Notes: generated from the sequence alone by a model not told the origin. DNA of 64,000 nucleotides from Hymenobacter arizonensis (GCF_900115775.1 NZ_FOXS01000004.1:372001-436000), one strand, 5' to 3'. Shown: positions 8,997-16,961, counted from the first letter of the stretch. Numbers and translations are program-made.

Positions 8997-9548
8997 ATGC
9001 GCTTTTCCCTCTTGTTATTAGTGGTTTCCACGCTTACGCTGAATTCGGCCTGCTCGCAAAAGCGCGACGTGGCGGCGAATAATGCCGCTCCGGCCCGCAC
9101 GGTAGCCGGCAAAACCTACTTCCAGCCCCAGGTTGTGACCGGTAAGCCCGACGAGTTTCCCGTGCGCAAAACCGACGCCGAATGGAGGAAAGTCCTGACC
9201 CCCGACCAGTATTTTATCCTACGCGAAAAAGGCACCGAGCGCCCTTTCACCGGCAAATACCACGATAACCACGCCGCGGGTAGCTATTACTGTGCCGCCG
9301 ATGGCAACCTGCTTTTTTACTCCGATACCAAGTTTGAATCGGGCACGGGCTGGCCCAGCTTCTTTGCCCCGGCCACCGCTACCAGCGTCAAAGTGGCATC
9401 GGACGACACCTTCGGCATGAGCCGCGACGAAATAGTTTGCGCCAAGTGCGGCGGACACTTGGGCCACGTCTTCAACGACGGCCCCAAGCCCACCGGCCAA
9501 CGCTACTGCATGGATGGCAATGCGTTAGTATTCGAGAAGAAAAAGTAG
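8997..9548 (+). CDS. msrB: Peptide-methionine (R)-S-oxide reductase MsrB, predicted lipoprotein
   Basis: The 183-residue product starts with a lipoprotein signal (LLLLVVSTLTLNSAC) and continues with a complete MsrB domain: FPVRKTDAEWRKVLTPDQY, ESGTGWPSFF, CAKCGGHLGHVF and the catalytic Cys in GQRYCMDGNALVF. It should repair methionine-R-sulphoxide in envelope proteins. The usual resolving Cys position in SGxGWPS is Thr, so recycling may use another Cys or thiol. The first zinc motif reads CAAD rather than CxxC, leaving three of the four zinc cysteines. ATG 8997 is chosen because it begins the signal peptide. Confidence 0.94.
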   Translation: MRFSLLLLVVSTLTLNSACSQKRDVAANNAAPARTVAGKTYFQPQVVTGKPDEFPVRKTDAEWRKVLTPDQYFILREKGTERPFTGKYHDNHAAGSYYCAADGNLLFYSDTKFESGTGWPSFFAPATATSVKVASDDTFGMSRDEIVCAKCGGHLGHVFNDGPKPTGQRYCMDGNALVFEKKK

Positions 9549-9585
9549 AAATGCTGGTGTTATTCTAGGAAAATTCACAAATGTA

Positions 9586-9618
9586 AGCCCCCTGGCAATC
9601 CATGCTGGGGGGCTTTTC
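9586..9618 (+). terminator. Terminator of msrB
   Basis: AGCCCCC (9586-9592) pairs with GGGGGGCT (9607-9614), followed by TTTTCGTTT. Position and T run fit termination after msrB. Confidence 0.75.
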
Positions 9619-9729
9619 GTTTATATCCGCTGGCCTTCAATATGGCTTCGGCGAATTAATCCATCAGTCCAAGGAATTTGAGCAATAAAAATACTTATTA
9701 AAAACATTATATTTTCATTGCTCCTGTTT

Positions 9730-10521
9730 ATGAATGCTGTTTCAGACCCCATCGAATTTCTGCAGCAGGAAGTGGCCCAAAGCCGCCGCCTGTTGCTCAA
9801 CAATAATCTTTACTACCGCCTCCAGACACTGGCCGACTTGCGCCAGTTTATGGAGCACCACGTGTTCGCCGTTTGGGACTTTATGTCGCTGCTCAAAGCC
9901 TTGCAGCGCGAGTTGACGTGCGTGCGGGTGCCGTGGGTGCCCACGCCCAACCCGGCCACGCGGCGCCTGGTAAATGAGATTGTGCTCGAAGAAGAATCCG
10001 ACGTCGACCTGCAGGGAAATTCGGTTAGTCACTTCGAGCTTTACTTGCAAGCCATGAGGGAGTGCGGCGCCGACACGCAGCCCATTGAGCAACTAGTTGC
10101 GGCCCTGCAGGCAGGCCACACCCTGGCGCAGGCCCTGGATGCCGCCCGCGTGCCCGATTCGGTGCGTCAGTTTGTTGAAAATACGTTTGGCATCATCCTC
10201 TCGGGCCAGGTCCATGCCATGGCAGCGGCTTTCACCTTTGGTCGCGAAGACCTGATTCCGGCCATGTTTCGCCAGCTGGTAGAGGAGCTGCGCGACCGGT
10301 TTCCCGGCCAGCTCGATACGTTCACTTATTACCTCGACCGGCACATTCAGCTCGACGAGGAGGTGCACGCGCCCCTGGCTCAGCAAATGGTGCGCGAACT
10401 GTGTGCCGACGACCCCGACCGCTGGCTTGATTGCCAGCAAGTGACGGTGCAATGCCTGGAGGCCCGCATGGTGCTCTGGGACGGCATCAAGACCGACCAA
10501 ATCCAGCCCGCCCTGGCTTAG
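9730..10521 (+). CDS. DUF3050 family protein, haem-oxygenase-like (HDO) helical fold
   Basis: The 263-residue protein matches DUF3050: MEHHVFAVWDFMSLLK (residues 41-56), NEIVLEEESD (82-91), SHFELYLQAM (100-109) and HIQLDEEVHAPLAQQM near residues 205-220. These spaced His, Glu and Asp residues resemble the di-iron ligands of haem-oxygenase-like oxidases, so an iron-dependent oxygenase role is possible, though no substrate is known to me. ATG 9730 is chosen over a TTG at 9718. The gene is flanked by its own terminators, so is probably transcribed alone. Confidence 0.85.
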   Translation: MNAVSDPIEFLQQEVAQSRRLLLNNNLYYRLQTLADLRQFMEHHVFAVWDFMSLLKALQRELTCVRVPWVPTPNPATRRLVNEIVLEEESDVDLQGNSVSHFELYLQAMRECGADTQPIEQLVAALQAGHTLAQALDAARVPDSVRQFVENTFGIILSGQVHAMAAAFTFGREDLIPAMFRQLVEELRDRFPGQLDTFTYYLDRHIQLDEEVHAPLAQQMVRELCADDPDRWLDCQQVTVQCLEARMVLWDGIKTDQIQPALA

Positions 10522-10570
10522 CGACAGCCAGTAGCGCGAACCACACCGCACTCCCCCGCGTTTGAAGAAA

Positions 10571-10596
10571 AGCAGCCTGTTCTGGCTGCTTTTTTC
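10571..10596 (+). terminator. Terminator of the DUF3050 gene
   Basis: AGCAGCC (10571-10577) and GGCTGCT (10584-10590) form a 7-bp stem with a six-base loop followed by six T. It ends 12 bases before the next start codon, so the downstream lipoprotein gene needs readthrough or its own promoter. Confidence 0.8.
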
Positions 10597-10607
10597 ATTC
10601 ATTCGCC

Positions 10608-10994
10608 ATGATACGTTCTTGCTTTTTCCCCAGCTCTGTGGTGCTGGCTTTCGGCCTGCTGCTGTCCGGCTGCACCACTTCGGAGCAATCGGGAGAAAGG
10701 GCGACTCCGGCAGCCCCGTCCAGCAGAGTAAGTGCCCCCGCCGCTAGCGATGTGCCCACCGAAGTGCGCACCGACGCCGACCGCCGGGCCATTTACAACA
10801 GCAGCGGCGCTAATTCTTCGGTGCCCGACGCCACCCCCAACCGGGTGCGGCTGGGCAATCAGGCTTCCGATATCAACCGCCAAAAGCGCATCGAGAATCT
10901 TAATACCGACCAGCCCAACAACACCACGCCCGAAACCCGCATCCAAAGGCTCAGCTACGACCCACCGGTGGAAGCGCCCGTGCGTCGCCCGTAA
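10608..10994 (+). CDS. Small predicted lipoprotein, unknown function
   Basis: The 128-residue product has a lipoprotein signal ending LLLSGC, so it should be anchored in a membrane by its Cys20. The mature part is polar, low-complexity and rich in Asn, Pro, Thr and Arg (for example TRIQRLSYDPPVEAP), probably disordered. No domain is recognised. Confidence 0.75.
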   Translation: MIRSCFFPSSVVLAFGLLLSGCTTSEQSGERATPAAPSSRVSAPAASDVPTEVRTDADRRAIYNSSGANSSVPDATPNRVRLGNQASDINRQKRIENLNTDQPNNTTPETRIQRLSYDPPVEAPVRRP

Positions 10995-11073
10995 CTTGAG
11001 CCACTCGCCAAGCTCAGAACTTGCCTGAAGAGACCTTCGCAAATCATGGTCTCTGGCCAAATAGGCATTCAAG

Positions 11074-11111
11074 CAACAGCCCGCCCCCGAATGAACGGAG
11101 GCGGGCTGTTG
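11074..11111. terminator. Bidirectional terminator between convergent genes
   Basis: CAACAGCCCGCC (11074-11085) is repeated in inverted form as GGCGGGCTGTTG (11100-11111), a 12-bp perfect stem between two convergent genes ending at 10994 and 11135. Confidence 0.8.
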
Positions 11112-11134
11112 TTTATGTATCCTCGTGCGGAAGC

Positions 11135-11866
11135 TTAGGCGCTTACTTCGCCGGTGCTGGGGCTATCGGCCGAGTTCATCACGTCGGTTGCCTCAGGCGC
11201 TGGGGCTGCCTGTACGCGGGGCTTAGGGCCCCGGCGCGCGCCGGTAGCGGGCGTGCCAGGCTTCGGGCCGCGCCGTGCGGCAGGAGCAGCATCGGCGGTA
11301 GGTTTGCGGCCACGGCGAGCGCCAGTGGCGGTAGCAGCGGGCTTGCGGCCGCGGGTAGATACCGGTGCTTCGTCATCGGAGGCATCGGAGTCGTCCTCGC
11401 CGGCGCGAGTCTTGCGGGGAGTACCGTCCTTGTTCAACGTTTGGCCTTTCTTGCGGCCGCGGGCAGAAGCCGCGGTGCCGCTTTCGCTGCCGTTATCCGC
11501 TGTATTGTCGGTGCCGTTCGCTACGGAGTCGTAATGACGCACTATGGTTTGCAGGGCTTGCTCAAACATGCGCTCCGTGTCACCGTCAAGCCGCCGCGTT
11601 GCTTCCTTCACCACTTCCTTCAGCTTCGCCTTCGTTTCTTTGCGGATGCGAGTCACCACTTCGTTCATGCGGTTGTTCAGTTCCTTTTGCAGTTGCTTTG
11701 CCGCCGTTTTAAGCGTCTTCTTCTGGCTTGCCTTATTATCGGCGCGGTCATCGTTGAGAACGGCTGCAGCGCGACCAGCTTTCTTGGCTGATTTGCGTGC
11801 TGACTTTTCTTCCGGCGTGCGTTTTGCGCGTTTTTCCGACTGTTTCGGAGAAGCAGGTTTTTTCAT
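11135..11866 (-). CDS. Basic coiled-coil protein with AT-hook-like RGRKP/RGPKP tail, probable nucleoid protein
   Basis: The 243-residue protein has three parts. The N-terminus is Lys/Arg-rich (KRAKRTPEEKSARKSAKKAG); residues about 45-110 are a charged helical region likely to form a coiled coil (KQLQKELNNRMNEVVTRIRK); the tail carries repeated ARGRKKG, TRGRKPA, RRGRKPT and two RRGPKP motifs, separated by Ala/Thr/Pro linkers and an acidic GEDDSDASDDE patch. The motifs resemble AT-hooks (core RGRP), which bind the minor groove of AT-rich DNA, and the overall make-up resembles bacterial histone-H1-like proteins. DNA binding is inferred. ATG 11866 is chosen; a 7-bp hairpin lies in the leader at 11894-11914. 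The gene diverges from metG. Confidence 0.8.
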   Translation of the reverse strand: MKKPASPKQSEKRAKRTPEEKSARKSAKKAGRAAAVLNDDRADNKASQKKTLKTAAKQLQKELNNRMNEVVTRIRKETKAKLKEVVKEATRRLDGDTERMFEQALQTIVRHYDSVANGTDNTADNGSESGTAASARGRKKGQTLNKDGTPRKTRAGEDDSDASDDEAPVSTRGRKPAATATGARRGRKPTADAAPAARRGPKPGTPATGARRGPKPRVQAAPAPEATDVMNSADSPSTGEVSA

Positions 11867-12032
11867 CTGAAAAAAGGTTGAGGGAGAAATAATAAGGCGG
11901 CATAACACCGCCTTTTGTGCAGCCCAATTAAATGGGTGCGCTCAAATATAAAATGAATTAAGTATCAAACGGTTCGCTCTCTTTTTTTGTTGATTAATTT
12001 CTGTCTTTTTTCTGTTGTTTCTTTGCAGTTGT

Positions 12033-12092
12033 GCCGTAATAGTAAAGGCAGCTTGTTAAAAAACAAAGCAGTAATTACGGCCTTTTCTTTTT
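12033..12092 (+). promoter_or_regulatory. Terminator-like hairpin in the metG leader
   Basis: GCCGTAAT (12033-12040) and ATTACGGC (12074-12081) are inverted copies, enclosing a second pairing of GCTTGTT with AACAAAGC; CTTTTCTTTTTG follows directly. The structure ends about 8 bases before the metG start codon, and no plus-strand gene upstream needs a terminator here. It may attenuate metG or shape its leader. Confidence 0.5.
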
Positions 12093-12099
12093 GCTAATT

Positions 12100-14142
12100 A
12101 TGTCGCATTTCCCTAAGCGTTACACTGTTACCGCTGCTTTGCCCTACGCCAATGGTCCCGTGCACATCGGTCATTTAGCGGGGGTTTATTTGCCTGCTGA
12201 CATTTATGTTCGTTACCTGCGCTCGGCAGGACGGGATGTAAAATTTATTTGCGGTTCCGACGAACACGGCGTTCCAATTACTATCCGGGCCCAAAAAGAA
12301 GGCGTCACTCCCCAGCAGGTTGTTGATAAATATCACACGCTGATTCGCGATTCTTTTCGCGATTTTAACGTGTCGTTTGATGTGTATTCCCGCACGTCGT
12401 CGGCTACCCACGCCGAGGTTTCCAGCGACTTTTTTACGAAGCTTAATAACGCCGGACAATTCATCGAGCAAACCACGCAACAGTATTTCGACGAGAAGGC
12501 CCAGCAATTTCTTGCCGACCGCTACATCGTGGGTACTTGCCCGAATTGCGGCAATGAAAACGCCTACGGCGACCAGTGTGAGCGCTGCGGCACTTCGCTT
12601 AGCCCAACCGAATTAATTAGCCCGCGCAGCATGCTTAGCGGCGCGCAACCCATTTTGCGCGACACCAAACACTGGTTTTTGCCCCTCGACCAATACGAGC
12701 CCTGGTTGCGCGAATGGATAATTGAAGGCCACAAAAACGACTGGAAAACCAACGTGTACGGCCAGTGTAAATCGTGGATAGACCAAGGCCTGCACCCACG
12801 TGCCGTCACGCGCGACCTCGACTGGGGCGTGCCCGTGCCCGTAGCCGGCGCCGAAGGCAAAGTGCTCTACGTCTGGTTTGATGCACCCATTGGTTACATT
12901 TCCGCCACCAAAGAAGCTTTCCCCGACGAATGGGAATTGTATTGGAAAGACGCCGACTCCAAATTGGTGCATTTTATTGGCAAGGACAACATCGTATTTC
13001 ACTGCATTATTTTTCCAGTAATGCTGAAAGCGCACGGCGAATTTGTGCTGCCAGATAATGTGCCTGCCAATGAGTTTCTAAACCTGGAAGGTGATAAAAT
13101 CAGCACCTCACGCAACTGGGCCGTGTGGCTGCACGAATACCTCGCCGATTTTCCCGGTCAGGCCGATGTGCTGCGCTACGTGCTATGCGCCAATGCGCCC
13201 GAAACCAAAGACAACGACTTTACCTGGAAGGATTTTCAGGCGCGCAACAACAATGAATTAGTTGCCACGCTCGGCAACTTCGTAAACCGCGCCGCCGTGC
13301 TCACGCACAAATTCTTCGAAGGCAAAGTGCCTGCTTTGGGAGAATTAACCGCAATTGACCAGGATGCTTTTGCGCAACTGGCGGAATTCCCAACCAAAAT
13401 TGGGGAGTTAATTGAGAATTACCGTTTCCGCGATGCCCTGGCAGAAGTGCTGAACTTGGCGCGGTTGGGTAATAAATACCTGGCCGAAACCCAGCCTTGG
13501 CACCTCATCAAAACTGATGTGGCGCGCACCGGCACTGTGTTGCACGTAGCGCTGCAAATAGCCGCCGCGCTGGCGCCTGTCCTGGAGCCCTTCCTGCCCG
13601 AATCGGCGCAAAAACTGGCCACCATGCTCAATTTGGAATTAGGCAATTGGGCTAGCGCCGGCCGGGCCGATGCACTTCCCGAGGGCCACGAGCTACGCGA
13701 AGCAACTCTGCTATTTGCCAAAATTGAAGACGCTACGGTGGAAGCTCAAGTGCAAAAGCTTCTCGATACCAAAAAGGAAAATCAACTCGCCAGCACACCC
13801 GTAACGCCTGCAAAAGCCGACGTGTCATTCGACGAATTTGGGCAGATGGATTTGCGCATCGGCACCATTGTAGCAGCCGAAAAAGTAGCAAAAACCAAGA
13901 AGCTCTTAAAGCTCACGATTGACCTGGGCCTTGAGCAACGCACCATTGTAAGCGGCATTGCGGAGCACTTTATTCCCGAAGCGTTAATTGGACAGCAGGT
14001 ACAGGTATTACTCAATCTCGCCCCTCGCGAAATAAAAGGCATCCAAAGCCAAGGCATGTTGCTGATGGCAGAAAACGCCGATGGCAGCCTGGCGCTCATG
14101 CAGCCTAGCAAAGCTGTGCGCAACGGCAGCGGCGTGGTTTAA
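12100..14142 (+). CDS. metG: Methionyl-tRNA synthetase with C-terminal tRNA-binding domain
   Basis: The 680-residue enzyme charges tRNA-Met with methionine. It shows the HIGH motif (PVHIGHLAG), a zinc knuckle with two CxxC pairs (CPNCGNENAYGDQCERCG), a KMSKS motif of the form KISTS (GDKISTSRNW), the anticodon-binding helices and a C-terminal EMAP-II/Arc1p-like OB fold (about residues 570-680: FGQMDLRIGTIVAAEKV). This is the long form that dimerises through the OB domain. ATG 12100 follows a hairpin leader. Codon use is more AT-rich than that of most neighbours. It converges on pth. Confidence 0.98.
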   Translation: MSHFPKRYTVTAALPYANGPVHIGHLAGVYLPADIYVRYLRSAGRDVKFICGSDEHGVPITIRAQKEGVTPQQVVDKYHTLIRDSFRDFNVSFDVYSRTSSATHAEVSSDFFTKLNNAGQFIEQTTQQYFDEKAQQFLADRYIVGTCPNCGNENAYGDQCERCGTSLSPTELISPRSMLSGAQPILRDTKHWFLPLDQYEPWLREWIIEGHKNDWKTNVYGQCKSWIDQGLHPRAVTRDLDWGVPVPVAGAEGKVLYVWFDAPIGYISATKEAFPDEWELYWKDADSKLVHFIGKDNIVFHCIIFPVMLKAHGEFVLPDNVPANEFLNLEGDKISTSRNWAVWLHEYLADFPGQADVLRYVLCANAPETKDNDFTWKDFQARNNNELVATLGNFVNRAAVLTHKFFEGKVPALGELTAIDQDAFAQLAEFPTKIGELIENYRFRDALAEVLNLARLGNKYLAETQPWHLIKTDVARTGTVLHVALQIAAALAPVLEPFLPESAQKLATMLNLELGNWASAGRADALPEGHELREATLLFAKIEDATVEAQVQKLLDTKKENQLASTPVTPAKADVSFDEFGQMDLRIGTIVAAEKVAKTKKLLKLTIDLGLEQRTIVSGIAEHFIPEALIGQQVQVLLNLAPREIKGIQSQGMLLMAENADGSLALMQPSKAVRNGSGVV

Positions 14143-14149
14143 CAACGGC

Positions 14150-14327
14150 TGTCATTGCGAGCTTAGCGCGGCAATCCGTCTCGGTCTCAGCGACTCGCCC
14201 TCTAATGTGAAAAGCCCCGACATCAGCAATTGTGTCGGGGCTTTTTAAATTAACAAAACTTTATCACATCTCTGAGTTGAACGCAGTGAGAGGACGGATT
14301 GCTACGGCCTGCAACCTCGCAATGACA
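14150..14327. repeat. Paired inverted repeats (GTCATTGCGAG family) flanking a terminator
   Basis: The left arm begins TGTCATTGCGAGC (14150) and includes GGCAATCCGTC; the right arm is its inverted counterpart, with GGACGGATTGC and ending CTCGCAATGACA (14327). A strong terminator sits between them. The same arrangement is found at 32877-33068 and 49505-49677, always between convergent genes. Confidence 0.85.
14211..14246. terminator. Bidirectional terminator of metG and pth
   Basis: AAAGCCCCGACA (14211-14222) pairs with TGTCGGGGCTTT starting at 14233, with A and T runs on either side, so it works for both convergent transcripts. Confidence 0.9.
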
Positions 14328-14352
14328 TGGGAGCGGCATCGTAATCAGGGAA

Positions 14353-14919
14353 TTATTTCACGTTTACCACGTTCATAGCGCGCTCCAGTCCCATAGCGCC
14401 AAATGCTAATACCGCATCCGCGGCTTTCTCAATTCGGGTTGGCAATTCAATTAATTCATCTGCTGAAAACGGATTTAACACATAATCAACCTGCCGGCCC
14501 TTCGGGAAATTAGCATCCACGCCAAACCGTAGGCGGGCATACACATCGGTGCCTAGCGTGGCTTGAATGTCTTTTAAACCATTGTGCCCGCCGGCCGAGC
14601 CCTGGCCTTTTAAACGCAGCTTGCCAAAGGGCAAAGCCAGGTCGTCGGTGACCACAATCATATTTTCGACAGGAATCTTCAGCGTAGCCAGCCAATGTGC
14701 CGCGGCTTTGCCGCTCAGGTTCATATAGGTCGTCGGCTTCACTAGCGCATACGTGTGGCCTTTACTTTTAATCTCCGTCACAAATGCGTGGCGGCTTATT
14801 TCGAAGCGTGGAGCATCGAATTTAGCAGCCAAGAAATCGGCCACCATGAAGCCGATGTTGTGGCGCGTATCGGCGTATTCGGGGCCAATGTTGCCCAGGC
14901 AAAGAACCAGAAACTTCAT
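14353..14919 (-). CDS. pth: Peptidyl-tRNA hydrolase
   Basis: The 188-residue enzyme releases tRNA from stalled peptidyl-tRNA. All catalytic residues are present: N10 and H20 in GNIGPEYADTRHNIGF, N67 in PTTYMNLSG and D92/D93 in VTDDLAL, plus GSAGGHNGLKDI. It lies downstream of prs and rplY on the same strand but separated from rplY by a terminator, so it may have its own promoter. Length is normal. Confidence 0.98.
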   Translation of the reverse strand: MKFLVLCLGNIGPEYADTRHNIGFMVADFLAAKFDAPRFEISRHAFVTEIKSKGHTYALVKPTTYMNLSGKAAAHWLATLKIPVENMIVVTDDLALPFGKLRLKGQGSAGGHNGLKDIQATLGTDVYARLRFGVDANFPKGRQVDYVLNPFSADELIELPTRIEKAADAVLAFGAMGLERAMNVVNVK

Positions 14920-14970
14920 ACTATCAAAAAGAAATATCGAGCGAATGCCCGGAGCAATTTGAGGAAACTA

Positions 14971-15001
14971 AAAAGCCGCCCCAAAATTGGAGCGGCTTTT
15001 T
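14971..15001 (-). terminator. Terminator of rplY
   Basis: AAAAGCCGC (14971-14979) and GCGGCTTTTT (14992-15001) form a stem followed on the minus strand by a T run, just past the rplY stop codon. Confidence 0.85.
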
Positions 15002-15054
15002 GGTATTTGCCTGAATTAGTCTCGGAATGCGAGAATAATTCGACCAAGTGCTAA

Positions 15055-15627
15055 TTACTTGCCAGCAGCCAGTTCGCCTTTCAGCGCACGTGGGATGGTG
15101 ATGGTGGCGATGGGCGCCTCCTTGCTGGTCAGGATGGTGTAGCCCTTAGGCTCCACGGCACCTACCTTGATGGATTTGCCGAGTTCCATGGTGCCGATGT
15201 TCACTTCCACGTAGTCGGGGAGGTTGTCCATGGTAGCGCGCACGCGCACTTTGCGCAGCTTGCTCACCAGTTTACCACCAGCCAATACGCCCGGCGAAAC
15301 GCCGATGTATTTTACGGGGATGTCCATTTTTACCTCTTTGCCGGCTTCCAACTCGAGGAAGTCAACGTGGAGGAGCATTTCGTTTACGGGGTGAAACTGG
15401 GCGTCCTGTACAATGGCTTTGTACAAGGTGCCTTCCACGTTCAGGTCCACAATGTGTGCCTCAGGCGTGTACAACAACTCGCGGAACAGGATAGCGGGCA
15501 CAGAGAAGTGCACAGTGTCCTTGCCGCCATACAACACGCACGGTACCTGGGCGTCTAGGCGCAGTGCCTTGGCCTCAGTTTTACCGAGATTCGCTCTTTT
15601 AAACCCTACAATCTCGAGGCTTTTCAT
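15055..15627 (-). CDS. rplY: 50S ribosomal protein L25/general stress protein Ctc
   Basis: The 190-residue protein is the long, two-domain (Ctc-type) form of L25: a 5S rRNA-binding N-terminal domain (EIVGFKRANLGKTEAKALR, VPCVLYGG) and a TL5 beta-domain with DIPVKYIGVSPGVLAGGKLV. ATG 15627 gives the conserved N-terminus; a TACCTTTG element at 15686-15693 sits at a suitable distance. It follows prs on the same strand and precedes pth, a common order in bacteria. Confidence 0.97.
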   Translation of the reverse strand: MKSLEIVGFKRANLGKTEAKALRLDAQVPCVLYGGKDTVHFSVPAILFRELLYTPEAHIVDLNVEGTLYKAIVQDAQFHPVNEMLLHVDFLELEAGKEVKMDIPVKYIGVSPGVLAGGKLVSKLRKVRVRATMDNLPDYVEVNIGTMELGKSIKVGAVEPKGYTILTSKEAPIATITIPRALKGELAAGK

Positions 15628-15685
15628 AAAGAAGTGGTTTGGGAAATGATGTTTCCGCCTTGGCAACCCTTGCCGAAACGGGCCG

Positions 15686-15693
15686 CAAAGGTA
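15686..15693 (-). promoter_or_regulatory. -7 promoter element of rplY
   Basis: The minus strand reads TACCTTTG, giving a leader of roughly 50 bases before ATG 15627. The -33 region is T-rich but does not match TTG. Confidence 0.5.
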
Positions 15694-15723
15694 ACGGAAG
15701 GGATTGAGAATTAAAAGGAACTC

Positions 15724-15746
15724 GCTGTCATTGCGAGCGCAGCGAC
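15724..15746. repeat. Solitary half of the GTCATTGCGAG repeat
   Basis: TGTCATTGCGAGCGCAGCGA occurs once between prs and rplY with no inverted partner nearby. It matches the left arms at 14150 and 32877. Confidence 0.65.
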
Positions 15747-15752
15747 CTGTGT

Positions 15753-16679
15753 TTACACAAACAGCGAGCTGATGCTCTCGTGCGTCACCACGTTGCGAAT
15801 GGCTTGGGCAAAGAGCGGCGCCAGTGAAATCACGCGCACCTTCTCGTTCTCCTGGCGCTGCGGAATGGTGTCAGTCGTAATCAATTCAGTAAGGCAAGAA
15901 GCGCGGATGCGGTCGTGGGCTGGGCCGCTCAGCAGCGGGTGGGTAACCACGGCGCGTACCGATAGGGCCCCCCGCTCCATTACCAGCTCCGCCGCTTTGC
16001 AAATGGTACCGGCGGTGTCAATCATGTCATCCACGAACACTACGTTCATGCCCTTCACGTCGCCGATTACTTGCATGGAGGCAATTTCATTGGCCCGCAC
16101 GCGCATTTTGTCACAGACCACAATCTCGGCCCCAAACTTCTTGGCGAAGGCCCGGGTGCGCACCACGCCGCCCACGTCGGGCGAAGCGAAAATCAGGTTC
16201 TCCAAGTTGAGCGACCTGATGTAGGGGGCCAGCACGGTGGCGCCGTCGAGGTGGTCAACGGGAATGTCGAAGAAGCCCTGAATCTGGCCGGCGTGCAGGT
16301 CGCAGGTCATCAGGCGGTCGGTGCCCACGCTCTGGATGATGTTGGCCACTACCTTGGCGCCGATGCTGACGCGGGGCTTGTCTTTGCGGTCCTGGCGGGC
16401 ATAGCCCATGTACGGCATCACAATTACAACTTTGTGGGCCGAGGCCCGCTTGGCGGCGTCCACCATCAGCATCAGCTCCATGAGATGCTCGGCGGGGGGG
16501 AAGGTGCTTTGAACCAGGAAGACTTCGCAGCCCCGCACGCTTTCGTCAAAGCTCGGGCCCATTTCATTGTCGGCGAAGCGCTGGAGGGTGAGCTCACCGA
16601 GCGTGGTGCCGTAGGCGACGGCAATGCTTTCGGCGAGTGCGCCGGAGGCGCTACCAGCGAATATTTTGACCTGTTTCAT
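15753..16679 (-). CDS. prs: Ribose-phosphate pyrophosphokinase
   Basis: The 308-residue enzyme makes PRPP from ribose-5-phosphate and ATP for nucleotide, His and Trp synthesis. It carries DLHAGQIQGFFDIPVDHL, the family signature, and the PRPP loop VVFVDDMIDTAGT (about residues 212-224). The length is that of class I enzymes. It lies downstream of tRNA-Gln on the same strand and upstream of rplY. Confidence 0.98.
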   Translation of the reverse strand: MKQVKIFAGSASGALAESIAVAYGTTLGELTLQRFADNEMGPSFDESVRGCEVFLVQSTFPPAEHLMELMLMVDAAKRASAHKVVIVMPYMGYARQDRKDKPRVSIGAKVVANIIQSVGTDRLMTCDLHAGQIQGFFDIPVDHLDGATVLAPYIRSLNLENLIFASPDVGGVVRTRAFAKKFGAEIVVCDKMRVRANEIASMQVIGDVKGMNVVFVDDMIDTAGTICKAAELVMERGALSVRAVVTHPLLSGPAHDRIRASCLTELITTDTIPQRQENEKVRVISLAPLFAQAIRNVVTHESISSLFV

Positions 16680-16762
16680 TGGGGAAGGTGCTGAATAATG
16701 AGTTGTTGCGGTGGGAGCTTGGTGTGGCCGAGGCTAGCAAAGCAGCCAAGTGGAAAAAGCGA

Positions 16763-16803
16763 AAGGCGCTGACCACTCCGGATATTGGAGAAGCCAGCGC
16801 CTT
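16763..16803 (-). terminator. Terminator of tRNA-Gln
   Basis: AAGGCGCTG (16763-16771) and CAGCGCCTT (16795-16803) form the outer stem, with CTCC/GGAG pairing inside. On the minus strand the stem is followed by TTTCGCTTTTT. Confidence 0.75.
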
Positions 16804-16824
16804 GCGTTTACTCGAGCTTTGTCG

Positions 16825-16897
16825 TTGTCCGACCAGGGCTCGAACCTGGACTTTCTTGAATCAAAATCAAGCGTGTTGCCAGTTACACCATCGGACA
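16825..16897 (-). tRNA. tRNA-Gln (anticodon TTG)
   Basis: The minus strand folds into a full cloverleaf of 73 bases: acceptor TGTCCGA/TCGGACA with the U1-A72 pair usual for tRNA-Gln, D stem GTGT/ACAC, anticodon stem CTTGA/TCAAG with loop TTTTGAT and so anticodon TTG, and T arm CCAGG-TTCGAGC-CCTGG. Position 73 is A and the CCA end is not encoded. A good promoter and terminator flank it. Confidence 0.97.
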
Positions 16898-16930
16898 GTT
16901 TCCCTCGTGGCTACGTGCCGTTTGGGAGTG

Positions 16931-16961
16931 CAAATGTACTACCGGAAAAATTCGGGGCAAG
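16931..16961 (-). promoter_or_regulatory. Promoter of tRNA-Gln
   Basis: On the minus strand CTTG (16961-16958) is followed after exactly 19 bases by TACATTTG (16938-16931), fitting the Bacteroidota -33/-7 consensus. The -7 element is 33 bases before the tRNA. Confidence 0.8.

Noticed and set aside
11894..11914. GGCGG...CCGCC hairpin as a terminator
   Set aside because: It lies upstream of the AT-hook-like gene start, and the T run is on the strand where no gene needs ending; it may only be a leader hairpin.
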